Assembly (NCBI RefSeq): GCF_006496635.1
Contig: NZ_CP022958.1
Span: 5,084,001 to 5,148,000, forward strand
Length of the DNA stretch: 64,000 nt
Direction of reading: 5' to 3'
Source of the DNA: Azoarcus sp. DD4
GTDB taxonomy: Bacteria; Pseudomonadota; Gammaproteobacteria; Burkholderiales; Rhodocyclaceae
Every line of letters starts with the position of its first letter. Within the stretch, counting starts at the first letter, position 1. The notes below the pieces were generated by a model. The model saw only the letters and a list, made by a program, of their open reading frames with translations, did no database searches and was not told where the DNA came from. Positions 24,387 to 33,146 of the stretch are shown here, in pieces. The position numbers and the translations under genes were made by a program.

Positions 24387-26377
24387 CCGACCGCCGCGAT
24401 GACGATTTCCGCATCCGACCCAGTGCCCCGAAGAACCGGGGCCAGGGCTTCGTCTCCAGGGTGCTCAAGCAGGCAGGCAAGGCCAGCAGTGGCAAGTCGT
24501 CGATGCGCCGTCCCGCAGCCGGCGGCAGCAGCGCACGCGCTGGCCAGCGGCCCGGCTCTCGACTAGGGCGCGGGCATACGGCGGCACGCTTCGCAGGCGC
24601 GAAGCTCACGCCTATGTCGCGGCGCGTGACCATCAAGACGTTGCTGGTCAACCAGCAACGGGCCAGCCCGCAATCACTCGCCAAGCACCTGCGCTACATC
24701 GAGCGCGACGGCGTGGGCCGCGATGGCGAGCCGGGCCAAGCCTACGGGCCGCTGACCGATGCCGCCGACCTCGACGCCTTCAAGGAACGCTGCGCCGACG
24801 ATCGGCACCATTTCCGCTTCATCCTCTCGCCGGAGGACGGCGCGGAGCTGGAAGACCTGCGCACCTACACGCGGCACCTGATGGGCCGCATGGAAGCCGA
24901 CCTGGGCACGGGCCTCGATTGGGTAGCCGTCAACCACTGGAACACCGACAACCCGCATACGCACATCGTCGTGCGCGGGCGCGACGACACCGGCAAAGAC
25001 CTCATCATCGCGGGCGACTACATCGCCGACGGGTTCCGCCATCGTGCCGCCGAACTGGCGACCGAACGGCTGGGGCCGCGCACCGAACTGGAGATCCAGC
25101 AGACCTTGCGACGCGAGGTGGATCAGGAGCGGTGGACGAGCCTGGATCGCACCTTGAAGCGCGAGGCCGGCGATGATGGCCTGGTGCATGTCGAACGGCT
25201 CAATGAACCCCGACTGCAACGCCAGCGCTTGCTGCTGATCGGCCGCCTGCAACGCTTGCAGCTCCTGGGCCTGGCTGACGAGATGCAGCCGGGCACCTGG
25301 GCTGTCCATGCCGATGCCGAAAAGACCCTGCGCGCCCTGGGCGAGCGTGGCGACATCATCCGCACCATGCAGCGGGCCATGCGCGGCGAGCCGCGCGAGC
25401 TGGCGGTGTTCGAGCCGGGCCAAGATGCTGATGGAGGTGGCCGAACCATTCTCGGCCGCGTGGCAGCGAAGGGGCTGGCCGACGAGCTGCGCGACCGGGG
25501 CTATCTGGTCATCGACGGCGTGGACGGCAAGGCCCACTACGTCGCGCTCAACGCACACGATGAACTGGCGAACTATCCGGCCGGCGCCGTAGTGGAGGTG
25601 AAGGGATCGGCCGACGTGCGCGCAGCCGACAAGAACATCACCGCACTGGCGAGCGGCGGCCTATACCGCACCGACCATCACCTGGCCGTCGCGCAGGGTC
25701 AGGCCGTGCCGGGCCGTGATCCGCAGGAAGTCGTCGCGGCCCACATCCGCCGACTCGAAGCCCTGCGCCGCGCCGGCATCGTGGAGCGCGTGGCCGAAGG
25801 GCTATGGAAGGTGCCGGACGATCTGCCCGAGCGTGGCCATCAGTACGACGCGCAGCGCCTGGGCGGCGTGGCCGTGGAACTGAAATCGCACCTGCCCATC
25901 GAGCGGCAGGCCCGCGTCATCGGGGCTACCTGGCTCGACCAGCAACTGATCGGCGGCGGCTCGGGCCTGGGCGACCTCGGCTTTGGCGGCGAGGCCAAGC
26001 AGGCGATGCAGCAGCGCGCCGACTTCCTGGCCGAACAGGGACTGGCCGAGCGGCGCGGGCAGCGCGTGATCCTCGCCCGAAACCTGCTGGGCACGCTGCG
26101 CAGCCGCGAGCTGGCGCAGGCCGCCAAGGACATCGCCGCCGAAACCGGCCTGGAGCACCGCCCGGTGGCCGACGGCCAGCGCGTGGCCGGCATCTACCGC
26201 CGCAGCCTCATGCTCGCCAGCGGTCGGTATGCGATGCTGGACGACGGCATGGGCTTCAGCCTGGTACCGTGGAGGCCAGTGATCGAGCAGCGGTTGGGGC
26301 AGCCGCTTGCGGCGACAGTGCGTGGCGGAACGACCTCATGGGAAATCGGGCGTCGGCTTGGGGTTTCTTTGGGCTAG
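24383..26377 (+). CDS. Relaxase, VirD2-like with DUF3363
   Basis: A 664-residue DNA-nicking transfer initiator. I chose ATG 24383 because GGGAG precedes it; the upstream extension is the neighbouring frame. The N-terminal relaxase part has HHFRFILSPEDGAELEDLRT, then VAVNHWNTDNPHTHIVVRG with the metal-binding histidines H192 and H194. The C-terminal DUF3363 region is intact to VRGGTTSWEIGRRLGVSLG. The catalytic tyrosine cannot be assigned by eye. Its stop (26375-26377) directly abuts the cadR stop of the cargo, marking the cargo insertion point. Confidence 0.88.
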   Translation: MTDRRDDDFRIRPSAPKNRGQGFVSRVLKQAGKASSGKSSMRRPAAGGSSARAGQRPGSRLGRGHTAARFAGAKLTPMSRRVTIKTLLVNQQRASPQSLAKHLRYIERDGVGRDGEPGQAYGPLTDAADLDAFKERCADDRHHFRFILSPEDGAELEDLRTYTRHLMGRMEADLGTGLDWVAVNHWNTDNPHTHIVVRGRDDTGKDLIIAGDYIADGFRHRAAELATERLGPRTELEIQQTLRREVDQERWTSLDRTLKREAGDDGLVHVERLNEPRLQRQRLLLIGRLQRLQLLGLADEMQPGTWAVHADAEKTLRALGERGDIIRTMQRAMRGEPRELAVFEPGQDADGGGRTILGRVAAKGLADELRDRGYLVIDGVDGKAHYVALNAHDELANYPAGAVVEVKGSADVRAADKNITALASGGLYRTDHHLAVAQGQAVPGRDPQEVVAAHIRRLEALRRAGIVERVAEGLWKVPDDLPERGHQYDAQRLGGVAVELKSHLPIERQARVIGATWLDQQLIGGGSGLGDLGFGGEAKQAMQQRADFLAEQGLAERRGQRVILARNLLGTLRSRELAQAAKDIAAETGLEHRPVADGQRVAGIYRRSLMLASGRYAMLDDGMGFSLVPWRPVIEQRLGQPLAATVRGGTTSWEIGRRLGVSLG

Positions 26378-26833
26378 TCACTTGAGGCTATGTGCCCCAT
26401 GAACATGGCCCCTGCGCGTCGCCGGTTCGTGCAGATGGCGCGATGCTGAGGACAGCTCGGTCAAGATGCCGCACTGGCTGGCCTGCTGGGATTCACGGCA
26501 GCGTTCCCGCAAGGTCTTGAGCTGTCGTTCCAACGCTTTCAATTCCTTGATGCGGGTAGCCACATGGTCGATGTGCTCGTCGAGCAGGTCGTTCACCTGG
26601 GCGCAGTTCTCGTGCGGTGCATCCTTGAAGCGCAACAGAACCCGGATTTCATCCAGCGTCATGTCCAACCCCCGGCAGTGCCGGATGAAGGACAGCCGGT
26701 CAACGTGTTCTTCTGCGTACATGCGGTAGTTGCCATCCGTACGGGCCGTTTCGGGTAGCAAGCCTTCACGCTCGTAGTACCGGATCGTCTCTACCTGGGT
26801 ATGTGCGGCCTTAGCCAGTTCGCCGATTTTCAT
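26378..26833 (-). CDS. cadR: CadR/PbrR-type MerR regulator on the ICE
   Basis: A 151-residue regulator from ATG 26833 (MKIGELAKAAHTQVETIRYY). The frame is open upstream to 27628, but that part is the shadow of cadA. The metal-site cysteines lie in ENCAQ, RERCRES and QCGILTEL, and the C-terminal tail is His-bearing (LHEPATRRGHVHGAH). It diverges from cadA and controls it through the dyad at 26885-26910. It resembles the flank copy (1931-2401) but is clearly diverged. Confidence 0.92.
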   Translation of the reverse strand: MKIGELAKAAHTQVETIRYYEREGLLPETARTDGNYRMYAEEHVDRLSFIRHCRGLDMTLDEIRVLLRFKDAPHENCAQVNDLLDEHIDHVATRIKELKALERQLKTLRERCRESQQASQCGILTELSSASRHLHEPATRRGHVHGAHSLK

Positions 26834-26884
26834 GAGTTCATCTTCAGCGGTCGCGGGTTTTTCTCCAAGGCTCATTGTAGGCGC

Positions 26885-26905
26885 TTGACTCTGTAGTGGG
26901 TACAG
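26885..26905 (+). promoter_or_regulatory. MerR-type operator of the ICE cadA
   Basis: TTGACT (26885-26890) is followed directly by the dyad CTGTA-GTGGG-TACAG (26891-26905). The block AGGCGCTTGACTCTGTAGTG (26879-26898) is identical to the flank cadA promoter. The -10 region is weak, near TCCAAT/CAATCT about 19 bp downstream, as expected for a MerR-activated promoter. Confidence 0.75.
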
Positions 26906-26936
26906 GGTTTCCAATCTGACTGAAAAGGAGAATTTC

Positions 26937-29375
26937 ATGAACTCTGCCCACCAACGCCAACACGCCGACGCTGCCTGCTGCGGGAGTGGCTGTGCAACAG
27001 TGCCTGTGGCGCCCGAGCCAACAGCGTCTGATGCAACGACTATTGGGCCGCAACGCTTTCGCATAGAAAACATGGACTGTGCCTCAGAGGAGTCGGAAAT
27101 CCGCCGGGCGCTGGAAGGCATGGCGGGGATTCGCAGCCTGCGATTCAACCTGGGGGATCGAGAGCTTGCCATTGCCGCCGATGACCACGCGCTGCCCGAG
27201 GCCCTAGAAGCGATCCGCAAAGCGGGTTTCAAGCCAGAACCCCTCGGCGCGAAGAATGTCCAGCGCTTCCGCATTGCGAATATGGACTGTGCCTCGGAGG
27301 AGTCGGAAATCCGCCGGGCGTTGGACGGCATGGCGGGAATTCGTAGCCTGCAATTCAATCTGGGCGAACGCGAGTTGGCCATTGCCGCCGATGATCCTGT
27401 CTTGCAGCAGGCGCTAGACGCAATCCGCAAGGCAGGCTTCAAGCCGGAACCTCTTGGCGACACAGGCTCGTCGGCTGCTGCGGTTGCCTCGCCAACGGGC
27501 TTCTGGACGACATGGGGCAAGTCGCTGGGCGCCCTGGGGTTGGCTGTGGCGGCCGAGGGCTTGGCATTCGCCTTTCCAGACAGCGTACCTGTCAAGGCGC
27601 TGGGAATGGCGCTGGCCGCGGCGGCCATCGCGCTGTCGGGTTTCTCGGTTTACGGCAAGGGGCTGGCTGCACTGCGGCAGGGCCGCTTGAACATCAATGC
27701 CCTGATGACCGTGGCCGTGACCGGCGCTTTCCTGATCGGCCAGTGGCCCGAAGCGGCGATGGTGATGGCCCTATATGCGATTGCGGAAGCCATCGAGGCC
27801 CGCGCCGTGGATCGGGCGCGCGGCGCCATCAAGAGCCTGCTGGCGCTCGCGCCGGAGCAAGCTGAAGTGCGTCAAGACGATGGCAATTGGGTGCGCATGG
27901 GAGTCAAGGAAGTCACTGTGGGCATGACCGTGCGTATTCGCCCTGGCGAGCGCGTTCCGCTGGATGGCATCGTGAGCCTAGGTCAGAGCGCTATTGACCA
28001 GTCCCCCGTGACCGGCGAAAGCTTGCCGGTGGACAAGAGCCCCGGCGATGAAGTCTTCGCCGGCACCATCAATCAGGCTGCGGCGTTGGAAATCCGTGTC
28101 ACGGCCCCCGCGTCCGACAGCACGCTGGCGCGCATCATCCACGCCGTTGAGCAGGCCCAGTCTTCCCGTGCGCCCACGCAGCGTTTCGTGGATCGCTTTG
28201 CCGCCGTCTACACGCCTGCGGTGTTCGTCCTGGCCGTTGCCGTTGCGTTGTTGGCGCCCTGGCTCATGGGGCTGACCTGGATGCAGGCCGCCTACAAGGC
28301 CCTGGTGCTGCTGGTCATCGCCTGCCCTTGCGCCTTGGTGATTTCCACGCCCGTCACCGTCGTCAGCGGTTTGGCCGCTGGGGCGCGGCGAGGCATCCTG
28401 ATCAAAGGTGGTGTGTACCTGGAAGAGGCGCGCAAGATCAAGGCCGTGGCGCTGGACAAGACCGGCACCATCACCGAAGGCAAGCCCAAGCTGGTGGCCT
28501 TCGAGCCCGTGGACACAGGACTCGGCCAACAAGCCCTGGAGGGGCTGGCCAAGAGCCTCGCAGCGCGGTCGGATCATCCAGTGTCCAAGGCCATCGCAGA
28601 TGGCGTGTCGTCCGCCACGCAAGAAGTGGATGAGTTTCAGGCTGTTGCCGGGCGCGGCGTGCAGGGGGTGATCGACGGCCATACCTATGTGCTGGCTAAC
28701 CACCGCTGGATTGAAGAGCGCGGGCAGTGTTCGGCTGACCTCGAAGCCCGCCTTGCAGTGCATGAGCAAGCTGGCCGCACCGTCACGTTGTTGGCCAGCA
28801 GCGAACGGGTCATGGCCATCTGTGCAGTAGCCGACACCATCAAATCCTCATCCGCGCAGGCCGTGGCCGACCTGAAGGCATTGGGCGTGACGCCGGTGAT
28901 GTTGACGGGCGATAACCTGGCGACGGCGCAAACCGTCGGCACCCAGGCGGGCATCGCCGAGGTGCGTGGCAACCTGCTGCCCGAGGACAAGTTGCAGGCC
29001 ATCGGCGAGCTTCAGCAGCGCATGGGCGTCACGGCGATGACCGGCGACGGCATCAACGACGCCCCCGCGCTGGCGAAGGCTGACATCGGCTTCGCTATGG
29101 GCGGCGCGGGCACCCACACCGCGATGGAGGCCGCCGACGTGGTGGTCATGAACGACGACCTACGCCGCCTGCCCGAAACGATCCGGCTGTCCAGGCGCAC
29201 CCACGCCGTGCTATGGCAGAACATCGCGCTCGCGCTGGGCATCAAGCTAGTGTTCCTGCTGCTGGCGATCTTCGACGATGCCTCCATGTGGATGGCCGTG
29301 TTCGCCGACATGGGGGCGAGCTTGCTGGTGGTCTTCAACGGGCTGAGGCTGCTCAGGCAGCAGGCGGGTCAGTAA
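26937..29375 (+). CDS. cadA: P1B-type Cd/Zn/Pb ATPase with duplicated HMA domain
   Basis: An 812-residue metal pump. The N-terminus has two nearly identical HMA-like repeats. Each contains NMDCASEESEIRRAL, GMAGIRSL and FNLG.REL, spaced exactly 70 residues (210 bp) apart, from ATG-Asp-Cys at 27072 and 27282. Each repeat has one Cys in DCASEE instead of CxxC. The core is intact: CPC at 463-465, DKTGT with D507, TGDN and GDGINDAP. It is divergent from CadR and leads the ICE metal cargo. Family and regulator suggest Cd, Zn and Pb export. Confidence 0.93.
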   Translation: MNSAHQRQHADAACCGSGCATVPVAPEPTASDATTIGPQRFRIENMDCASEESEIRRALEGMAGIRSLRFNLGDRELAIAADDHALPEALEAIRKAGFKPEPLGAKNVQRFRIANMDCASEESEIRRALDGMAGIRSLQFNLGERELAIAADDPVLQQALDAIRKAGFKPEPLGDTGSSAAAVASPTGFWTTWGKSLGALGLAVAAEGLAFAFPDSVPVKALGMALAAAAIALSGFSVYGKGLAALRQGRLNINALMTVAVTGAFLIGQWPEAAMVMALYAIAEAIEARAVDRARGAIKSLLALAPEQAEVRQDDGNWVRMGVKEVTVGMTVRIRPGERVPLDGIVSLGQSAIDQSPVTGESLPVDKSPGDEVFAGTINQAAALEIRVTAPASDSTLARIIHAVEQAQSSRAPTQRFVDRFAAVYTPAVFVLAVAVALLAPWLMGLTWMQAAYKALVLLVIACPCALVISTPVTVVSGLAAGARRGILIKGGVYLEEARKIKAVALDKTGTITEGKPKLVAFEPVDTGLGQQALEGLAKSLAARSDHPVSKAIADGVSSATQEVDEFQAVAGRGVQGVIDGHTYVLANHRWIEERGQCSADLEARLAVHEQAGRTVTLLASSERVMAICAVADTIKSSSAQAVADLKALGVTPVMLTGDNLATAQTVGTQAGIAEVRGNLLPEDKLQAIGELQQRMGVTAMTGDGINDAPALAKADIGFAMGGAGTHTAMEAADVVVMNDDLRRLPETIRLSRRTHAVLWQNIALALGIKLVFLLLAIFDDASMWMAVFADMGASLLVVFNGLRLLRQQAGQ
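27057..27476 (+). repeat. In-frame tandem duplication of the HMA domain in cadA
   Basis: Two 210-bp units (about 27057-27266 and 27267-27476) encode the same domain with a few substitutions. Long stretches such as GAGGAGTCGGAAATCCGCC are identical at DNA level, so the duplication is young compared with the divergence between the two cadA genes of this window. Confidence 0.8.
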
Positions 29376-29397
29376 AACCGAATATGGAGTGTTGAAA

Positions 29398-29700
29398 ATG
29401 GGAATCCTGGATCGAATTTTTGGTGGGCATGGCGGCGGCCACGGCGGGGGGCATGGCGGCTCCCACGGGCATGGCAGTAGCCATGGCCACGGTGGCCCCA
29501 GCAGTCACGACTGGGGGCGCAATCCGGCGCCTTCGGCCAGCGGCATCACTTGCCCGCAATGCAAAGCGATCAATCCGAACGGCGCTCGCTTTTGCGGCCA
29601 GTGCGGGACATCGCTGGTGCCAGCGTCGTGCACGAAGTGCAGTAGCGTCATTCCGATCGGCGCGAAATTCTGTGCTCAGTGCGGCAACGCGGTAACTTAA
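29398..29700 (+). CDS. His/Gly-rich double zinc-ribbon protein, unknown function
   Basis: A 100-residue protein from ATG 29398, with GGAG 8 bases upstream. Residues 9-38 are a metal-binding-looking His/Gly repeat (HGGGHGGGHGGSHGHG). The C-terminal half carries two zinc ribbons with identical spacing, C52-x2-C-x10-C-x2-C69 and C78-x2-C-x10-C-x2-C95. It sits between cadA and a ZIP transporter. A role as a cytosolic metal chaperone, buffer or sensor is suggested by context only. No signal peptide is visible. I do not know a named family with this exact architecture. Confidence 0.75.
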   Translation: MGILDRIFGGHGGGHGGGHGGSHGHGSSHGHGGPSSHDWGRNPAPSASGITCPQCKAINPNGARFCGQCGTSLVPASCTKCSSVIPIGAKFCAQCGNAVT

Positions 29701-29703
29701 GTC

Positions 29704-30555
29704 ATGGTGATCTCGGCCTGGATCTACACCTTGATCCCGGCAGCGGCCGCCATCATCGGAGCTGCGGTCGCGGTGAACGTGCGGCCGGGGCCAACACTGG
29801 TCAGCGCGATTCAGCATTTCGCCGCTGGCGTCGTGTTCGCGGCGGCGGCCGGCGAAATCTTGCCCGACATCATGCACCGGGCCTCGCCTTGGGCGACGAT
29901 GATCGGCGGCGGAATCGGCGTCGCCACCATGCTGCTGGTGAAGCATCTGGAAGCGTTGGCGAAGGGGCCGGCCGGTCTCCTGACCGTGATCGGCATCGAC
30001 ATCCTGATTGATGGCTTGGTGCTTGGTATCGGGTTTGCGGCTGGCCCAAAGGTCGGCTTGCTTCTGACCATCGCCCTGACCATCGAGGTTCTGTTCCTGG
30101 GATTGACAGTGGCCACGGAACTCGGCGAGAGCGTTCGCTCCCGTGCCAGGGTCGTCTGGATCACGGCCGCGCTCGTGCTCTTGCTGCCGATCGGGGCCTT
30201 GCTTGGAGCGCCGGTGGCGCTGTTGCCCAACCCTCTTCTGACTGGCTTCTTCGCGTTTGGTCTGATTGCGTTGCTCTACCTCGTGACCGAAGAACTGCTG
30301 ATCGAAGCACACGAAACGCCAGATCGCCCCTGGGTGACGGCGATGTTCTTTGTCGGCTTTCTGGCGCTTCTCCTGCTGGAAGAAGTAATTGGCGAGTGGA
30401 GCCAGTCTGTTGGTGGTGCCCGATCCGTTGACTATTGCGCGCGCGGGGTGGGCACCATGAGCCCGATAGACGTGATGCCGTTGCTCGAATCGACCATCGT
30501 CCGCCCTCCGTGCATGCGGGCGATGGCAGCCACGATGGCCAAGCCCAGTCCATGA
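29704..30555 (+). CDS. ZIP-family divalent metal transporter, altered C-terminus
   Basis: An inner-membrane transporter expected to move Zn or related ions. ZIP-like features are a glycine/histidine-bearing helix (IQHFAAGVVFAAAAGEILPD) and GIDILIDGLVLGIGFAAGPK, with eight or so hydrophobic segments. Homology appears to end near LLEEVIGEWSQ (about 30400). From about 30432 to the stop the frame runs antisense through the broken histidine kinase gene. The last ~40 residues (CARGVGTMSPIDVMPL...) are therefore probably not native. It follows the zinc-ribbon gene after three bases. Confidence 0.8.
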   Translation: MVISAWIYTLIPAAAAIIGAAVAVNVRPGPTLVSAIQHFAAGVVFAAAAGEILPDIMHRASPWATMIGGGIGVATMLLVKHLEALAKGPAGLLTVIGIDILIDGLVLGIGFAAGPKVGLLLTIALTIEVLFLGLTVATELGESVRSRARVVWITAALVLLLPIGALLGAPVALLPNPLLTGFFAFGLIALLYLVTEELLIEAHETPDRPWVTAMFFVGFLALLLLEEVIGEWSQSVGGARSVDYCARGVGTMSPIDVMPLLESTIVRPPCMRAMAATMAKPSP

Positions 30556-31110
30556 TTGCGGGCGGCATCCGACCGCGCCGCATCTGCCCGGTAGAAGCGG
30601 TTGAACAGATTGGGCAAATGCTCGGCTGAAATCGTCTGCCCCTCGTTCACCACCCGCAGGGCGATCTCGCCGTCCAGCCGGTCGATTTGCACGACAACGG
30701 TGCTGTGCGGATGCGCGTGTCGGGTTGCGTTGCCGATCAGGTTGGATAGCGCGCGCTGCAACAGGCGCACATCGGCCAAGCCGGTGGCATCGCCGTCGAT
30801 ACGAACCTTCAGCCCGGCCTCTTCAATGGCCGCCTCGTGCAATTCCACCACCGCGCGCGCAACGCCGGCCAGACTGGCGACATGCTCGCGGCGGGCCTCA
30901 GCCCCACGGTCGGCTTGCGACAGAAAGAGCATGTCCTGCACGATCATCGACATGCGCTGGAGATCTTCGAGGTGCGAGCCCAACACATCTCGCAACGTGT
31001 CGGCATCGCGTGCTTTGCGCAAAGCAACTTCAGTGCCCCCCATCAACGTCGCCAACGGCGTGAACAGTTCATGCGCAACATCAGCATTGAAGGCTTCCAG
31101 TTGCCCGTAC
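30432..31110 (-). pseudogene. Heavy-metal sensor histidine kinase, N-terminal part deleted
   Basis: Only the catalytic part remains: an H box FNADVAHELFTPLATLM (about 31085-31035), DHp helices with VLGSHLEDLQRMSMIVQDML, and the ATPase domain (NLIGNATRHAHPHS, RFYRADAARS, NHGLGLAIVAAIARMHGG). The sensor and HAMP regions are missing. Homology starts at about 31110, and an in-frame stop lies shortly upstream. The first usable ATG (31055) comes after the phospho-accepting His. It closely resembles the intact kinase at 59254-60591. No partner regulator is present on the ICE. Confidence 0.85.
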
Positions 31111-31299
31111 CCTGCGCTGTGGCGCCCCCTCGTGTCGCCTCAGTCGTCAAAGCGGCCACAACTCGCCGAATATCGAAGCGGCTCTGATTTGATGCAGGAT
31201 GAACCTGAGAGGAGGCACGCTACGCGCACGGGGCTCTGAGAAAACCCAAGCAGCGAGGAGTGGCAAAGTAAAGCATGTAGCTGCTACACTGTTACGCCT
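31111..31299. promoter_or_regulatory. czcI upstream region on the ICE
   Basis: The dyad TGTAGC-T-GCTACA (31276-31288) overlaps a -10-like hexamer TACACT (31285-31290) that ends only 9 bases before the czcI ATG. There is no Shine-Dalgarno between them, so the transcript would have almost no leader. The chromosomal czcI has the same arrangement. No consensus -35 is seen, which suggests activator dependence. Confidence 0.55.
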
Positions 31300-31653
31300 A
31301 TGCGCAAATGGCTGGCCATCGTCTTGCTGGTGTTCTTGCCGCTTCAATTCAGTTGGGCGGCAGTGGCCAGTTATTGCCAGCATGAAACCGGAGCTGCGGC
31401 CAAGCACTTCGGCCACCATGCGCATCAGCACAAGGCGGCCGACGGCCAGGATGCCAGCCCTGATCCGGCCAAGACCCTGGGTGGCGATCCTGATTGCGCG
31501 TCCTGTCATGCCGGGTGCTTCTCGGTCTTGTCAGGGGATGTCAAGCTGGCGTCGCCGGTCAGCCCGTCCCTGGATACGGGGTATCCCCCGGAGCACCTTG
31601 CTGCGCCTCCACCTGAACGTTTAGAGCGCCCTCAGTGGCGTGTCCTCGCCTGA
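31300..31653 (+). CDS. czcI: CzcI-like periplasmic protein
   Basis: A 117-residue protein with an N-terminal signal/anchor (MRKWLAIVLLVFLPLQFSWA) and a His-rich stretch (HETGAAAKHFGHHAHQHKAA). A Cys cluster CASCHAGC follows. CzcI proteins lead czcCBA operons and are thought to modulate the efflux system from the periplasm. The same type precedes the second czc cluster at 61922-62269, sharing YCQHE, GAAA, and the HH/HQH pattern. The start ATG lacks a Shine-Dalgarno and lies just after a -10-like element. Confidence 0.85.
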   Translation: MRKWLAIVLLVFLPLQFSWAAVASYCQHETGAAAKHFGHHAHQHKAADGQDASPDPAKTLGGDPDCASCHAGCFSVLSGDVKLASPVSPSLDTGYPPEHLAAPPPERLERPQWRVLA

Positions 31654-31820
31654 TCGGCGGGGAGCGCGTTCCTTTCCCTTCGTCCTCACCCCTGCCGTCG
31701 CGCATGGCGCGCTACGGTATCCAGCCGGCTTCGCGCGGCTGATGTGATGACGTTGCTGGCGATCATCTGGATCGCCCCCCCGCCGATTCCCTTGTGTATT
31801 TCAAATCACTGGAGAATCGG

Positions 31821-33146
31821 ATGCTGAAGGATATTCACAATTACAACGCGAGGGCGGTTGCGGCAGGCTTGCTCCTTGCGCTCATGACGGGGACGGCTTT
31901 CGCTCAGTTATTGCCGACGGCACCAGCTCTTGGGCAGAGCGCCAACGGCGTAGAGCAGATTGAAGCAGCAACGCCCCTGACTCTGCAAAAGGCCGTCGCG
32001 CTGGCTTTGGAGGCGAATCTTGACCTAACTGTCGCCCAACGGGAAATCGAGGCGGTGGAGGGCCAGGTAATTCAGGGACGAGTACGTCCTAATCCCGAGC
32101 TGGCGTACTCGCTCGAAGACCAACGCACGCCAACCCGCACGCAAAGCGTCCAGATCAATCTGCCCATCGAGCTGGGGGGCAAGCGCGCTGCCCGCATTGC
32201 CGCGGCAGAGCGAGGGCGTGACGTCGCAGTTGAAGAACTGAACACGCGGCGCGTTGAAATTCGCGCCGCTGTGGTTGCCGCCTTCTTTGAGGCGCTGGCC
32301 GCCCAGGATCGCACGGCCTTGGCCCAGGACAGCGTTGACCTGGCCAGGCAAGCGACGGATGCCGTTGCCAAGCGCGTGACGGCGGGCAAGGTGTCCCCGG
32401 TCGAAGAAACCAAGGCTCGGGTGGCCGAGGCCGGCGTGCGGGTTGAACTGGCACAGGCGCAGAGCGAACAACGCAGTGCCCGCGCGCGGCTGGCCAGTTT
32501 GCTCGGGGCCAACCCGCCGCGTTTCACCCAGGTAGCGGGCAGCGTGGACGATCTTCCCAACGTCCCTTCGCTGGATGACATCCAGCAGCGCTTGTCGGCC
32601 TCATCGGCATTGCGCCGGGCGCAGTTGGAGATCGAACGCCGTCGGTCGCTGGCCGACGTGGAGCGCAGCAAGCAGACGCCCGATGTCACGGTCAGCCTGG
32701 GCGTGAAGCGTCCGAACGAGTTAGCGCGCAATCAGTTAATGCTCGGCATTTCCGTGCCGCTGCCTTTGTTCGACCGCAATCAGGGCAATCTGTTGGAAGC
32801 GTTGAAGCGTGAAGACAAGGCGAGGGATGAACTCCAGGCGTTGAATCTGCGCCTCAACACAGAGCTGTTGCAAGCCCGCGAGCGGCTGGCGTCGGTTCGC
32901 GGCGAGATCGACATATTGCAGCGAGAGGTGCTGCCAGGGGCCAAGAGCGCCTATGACGCGGCCACCGTGGGCTTTGGTTACGGCAAGTTCAACTACCTGG
33001 AAGTGCTGGACGCGCAACGCACCTACTTTGCCGCCAAGTCCCAGTACCTCAAGGCGCTCGCCGATGCGCACCGCGCGGCGGCGGACATGGATCGCGTGAT
33101 CGGCGCATCCGAATCCACGACCACCCTGCCTGCAAACAAGGAATGA
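31821..33146 (+). CDS. czcC: CzcC-type outer-membrane efflux protein (TolC family)
   Basis: A 441-residue outer-membrane channel of the Co/Zn/Cd RND efflux complex. ATG 31821 has GGAG at 31811; the signal peptide runs to about residue 30 (AAGLLLALMTGTAFAQ). Two OEP repeats are visible, with long coiled-coil segments (DLTVAQREIEAVEGQVIQGR and LNTELLQARERLASVRGEID). The stop overlaps czcB (ATGA at 33143). Operon order czcI-C-B-A supports the assignment. Confidence 0.9.
   Translation: MLKDIHNYNARAVAAGLLLALMTGTAFAQLLPTAPALGQSANGVEQIEAATPLTLQKAVALALEANLDLTVAQREIEAVEGQVIQGRVRPNPELAYSLEDQRTPTRTQSVQINLPIELGGKRAARIAAAERGRDVAVEELNTRRVEIRAAVVAAFFEALAAQDRTALAQDSVDLARQATDAVAKRVTAGKVSPVEETKARVAEAGVRVELAQAQSEQRSARARLASLLGANPPRFTQVAGSVDDLPNVPSLDDIQQRLSASSALRRAQLEIERRRSLADVERSKQTPDVTVSLGVKRPNELARNQLMLGISVPLPLFDRNQGNLLEALKREDKARDELQALNLRLNTELLQARERLASVRGEIDILQREVLPGAKSAYDAATVGFGYGKFNYLEVLDAQRTYFAAKSQYLKALADAHRAAADMDRVIGASESTTTLPANKE

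Noticed and set aside
26834..27628. Upstream extension of the ICE cadR frame (265 codons)
   Set aside because: It lies antisense to cadA and its HMA repeats. The MerR protein clearly begins at 26833.
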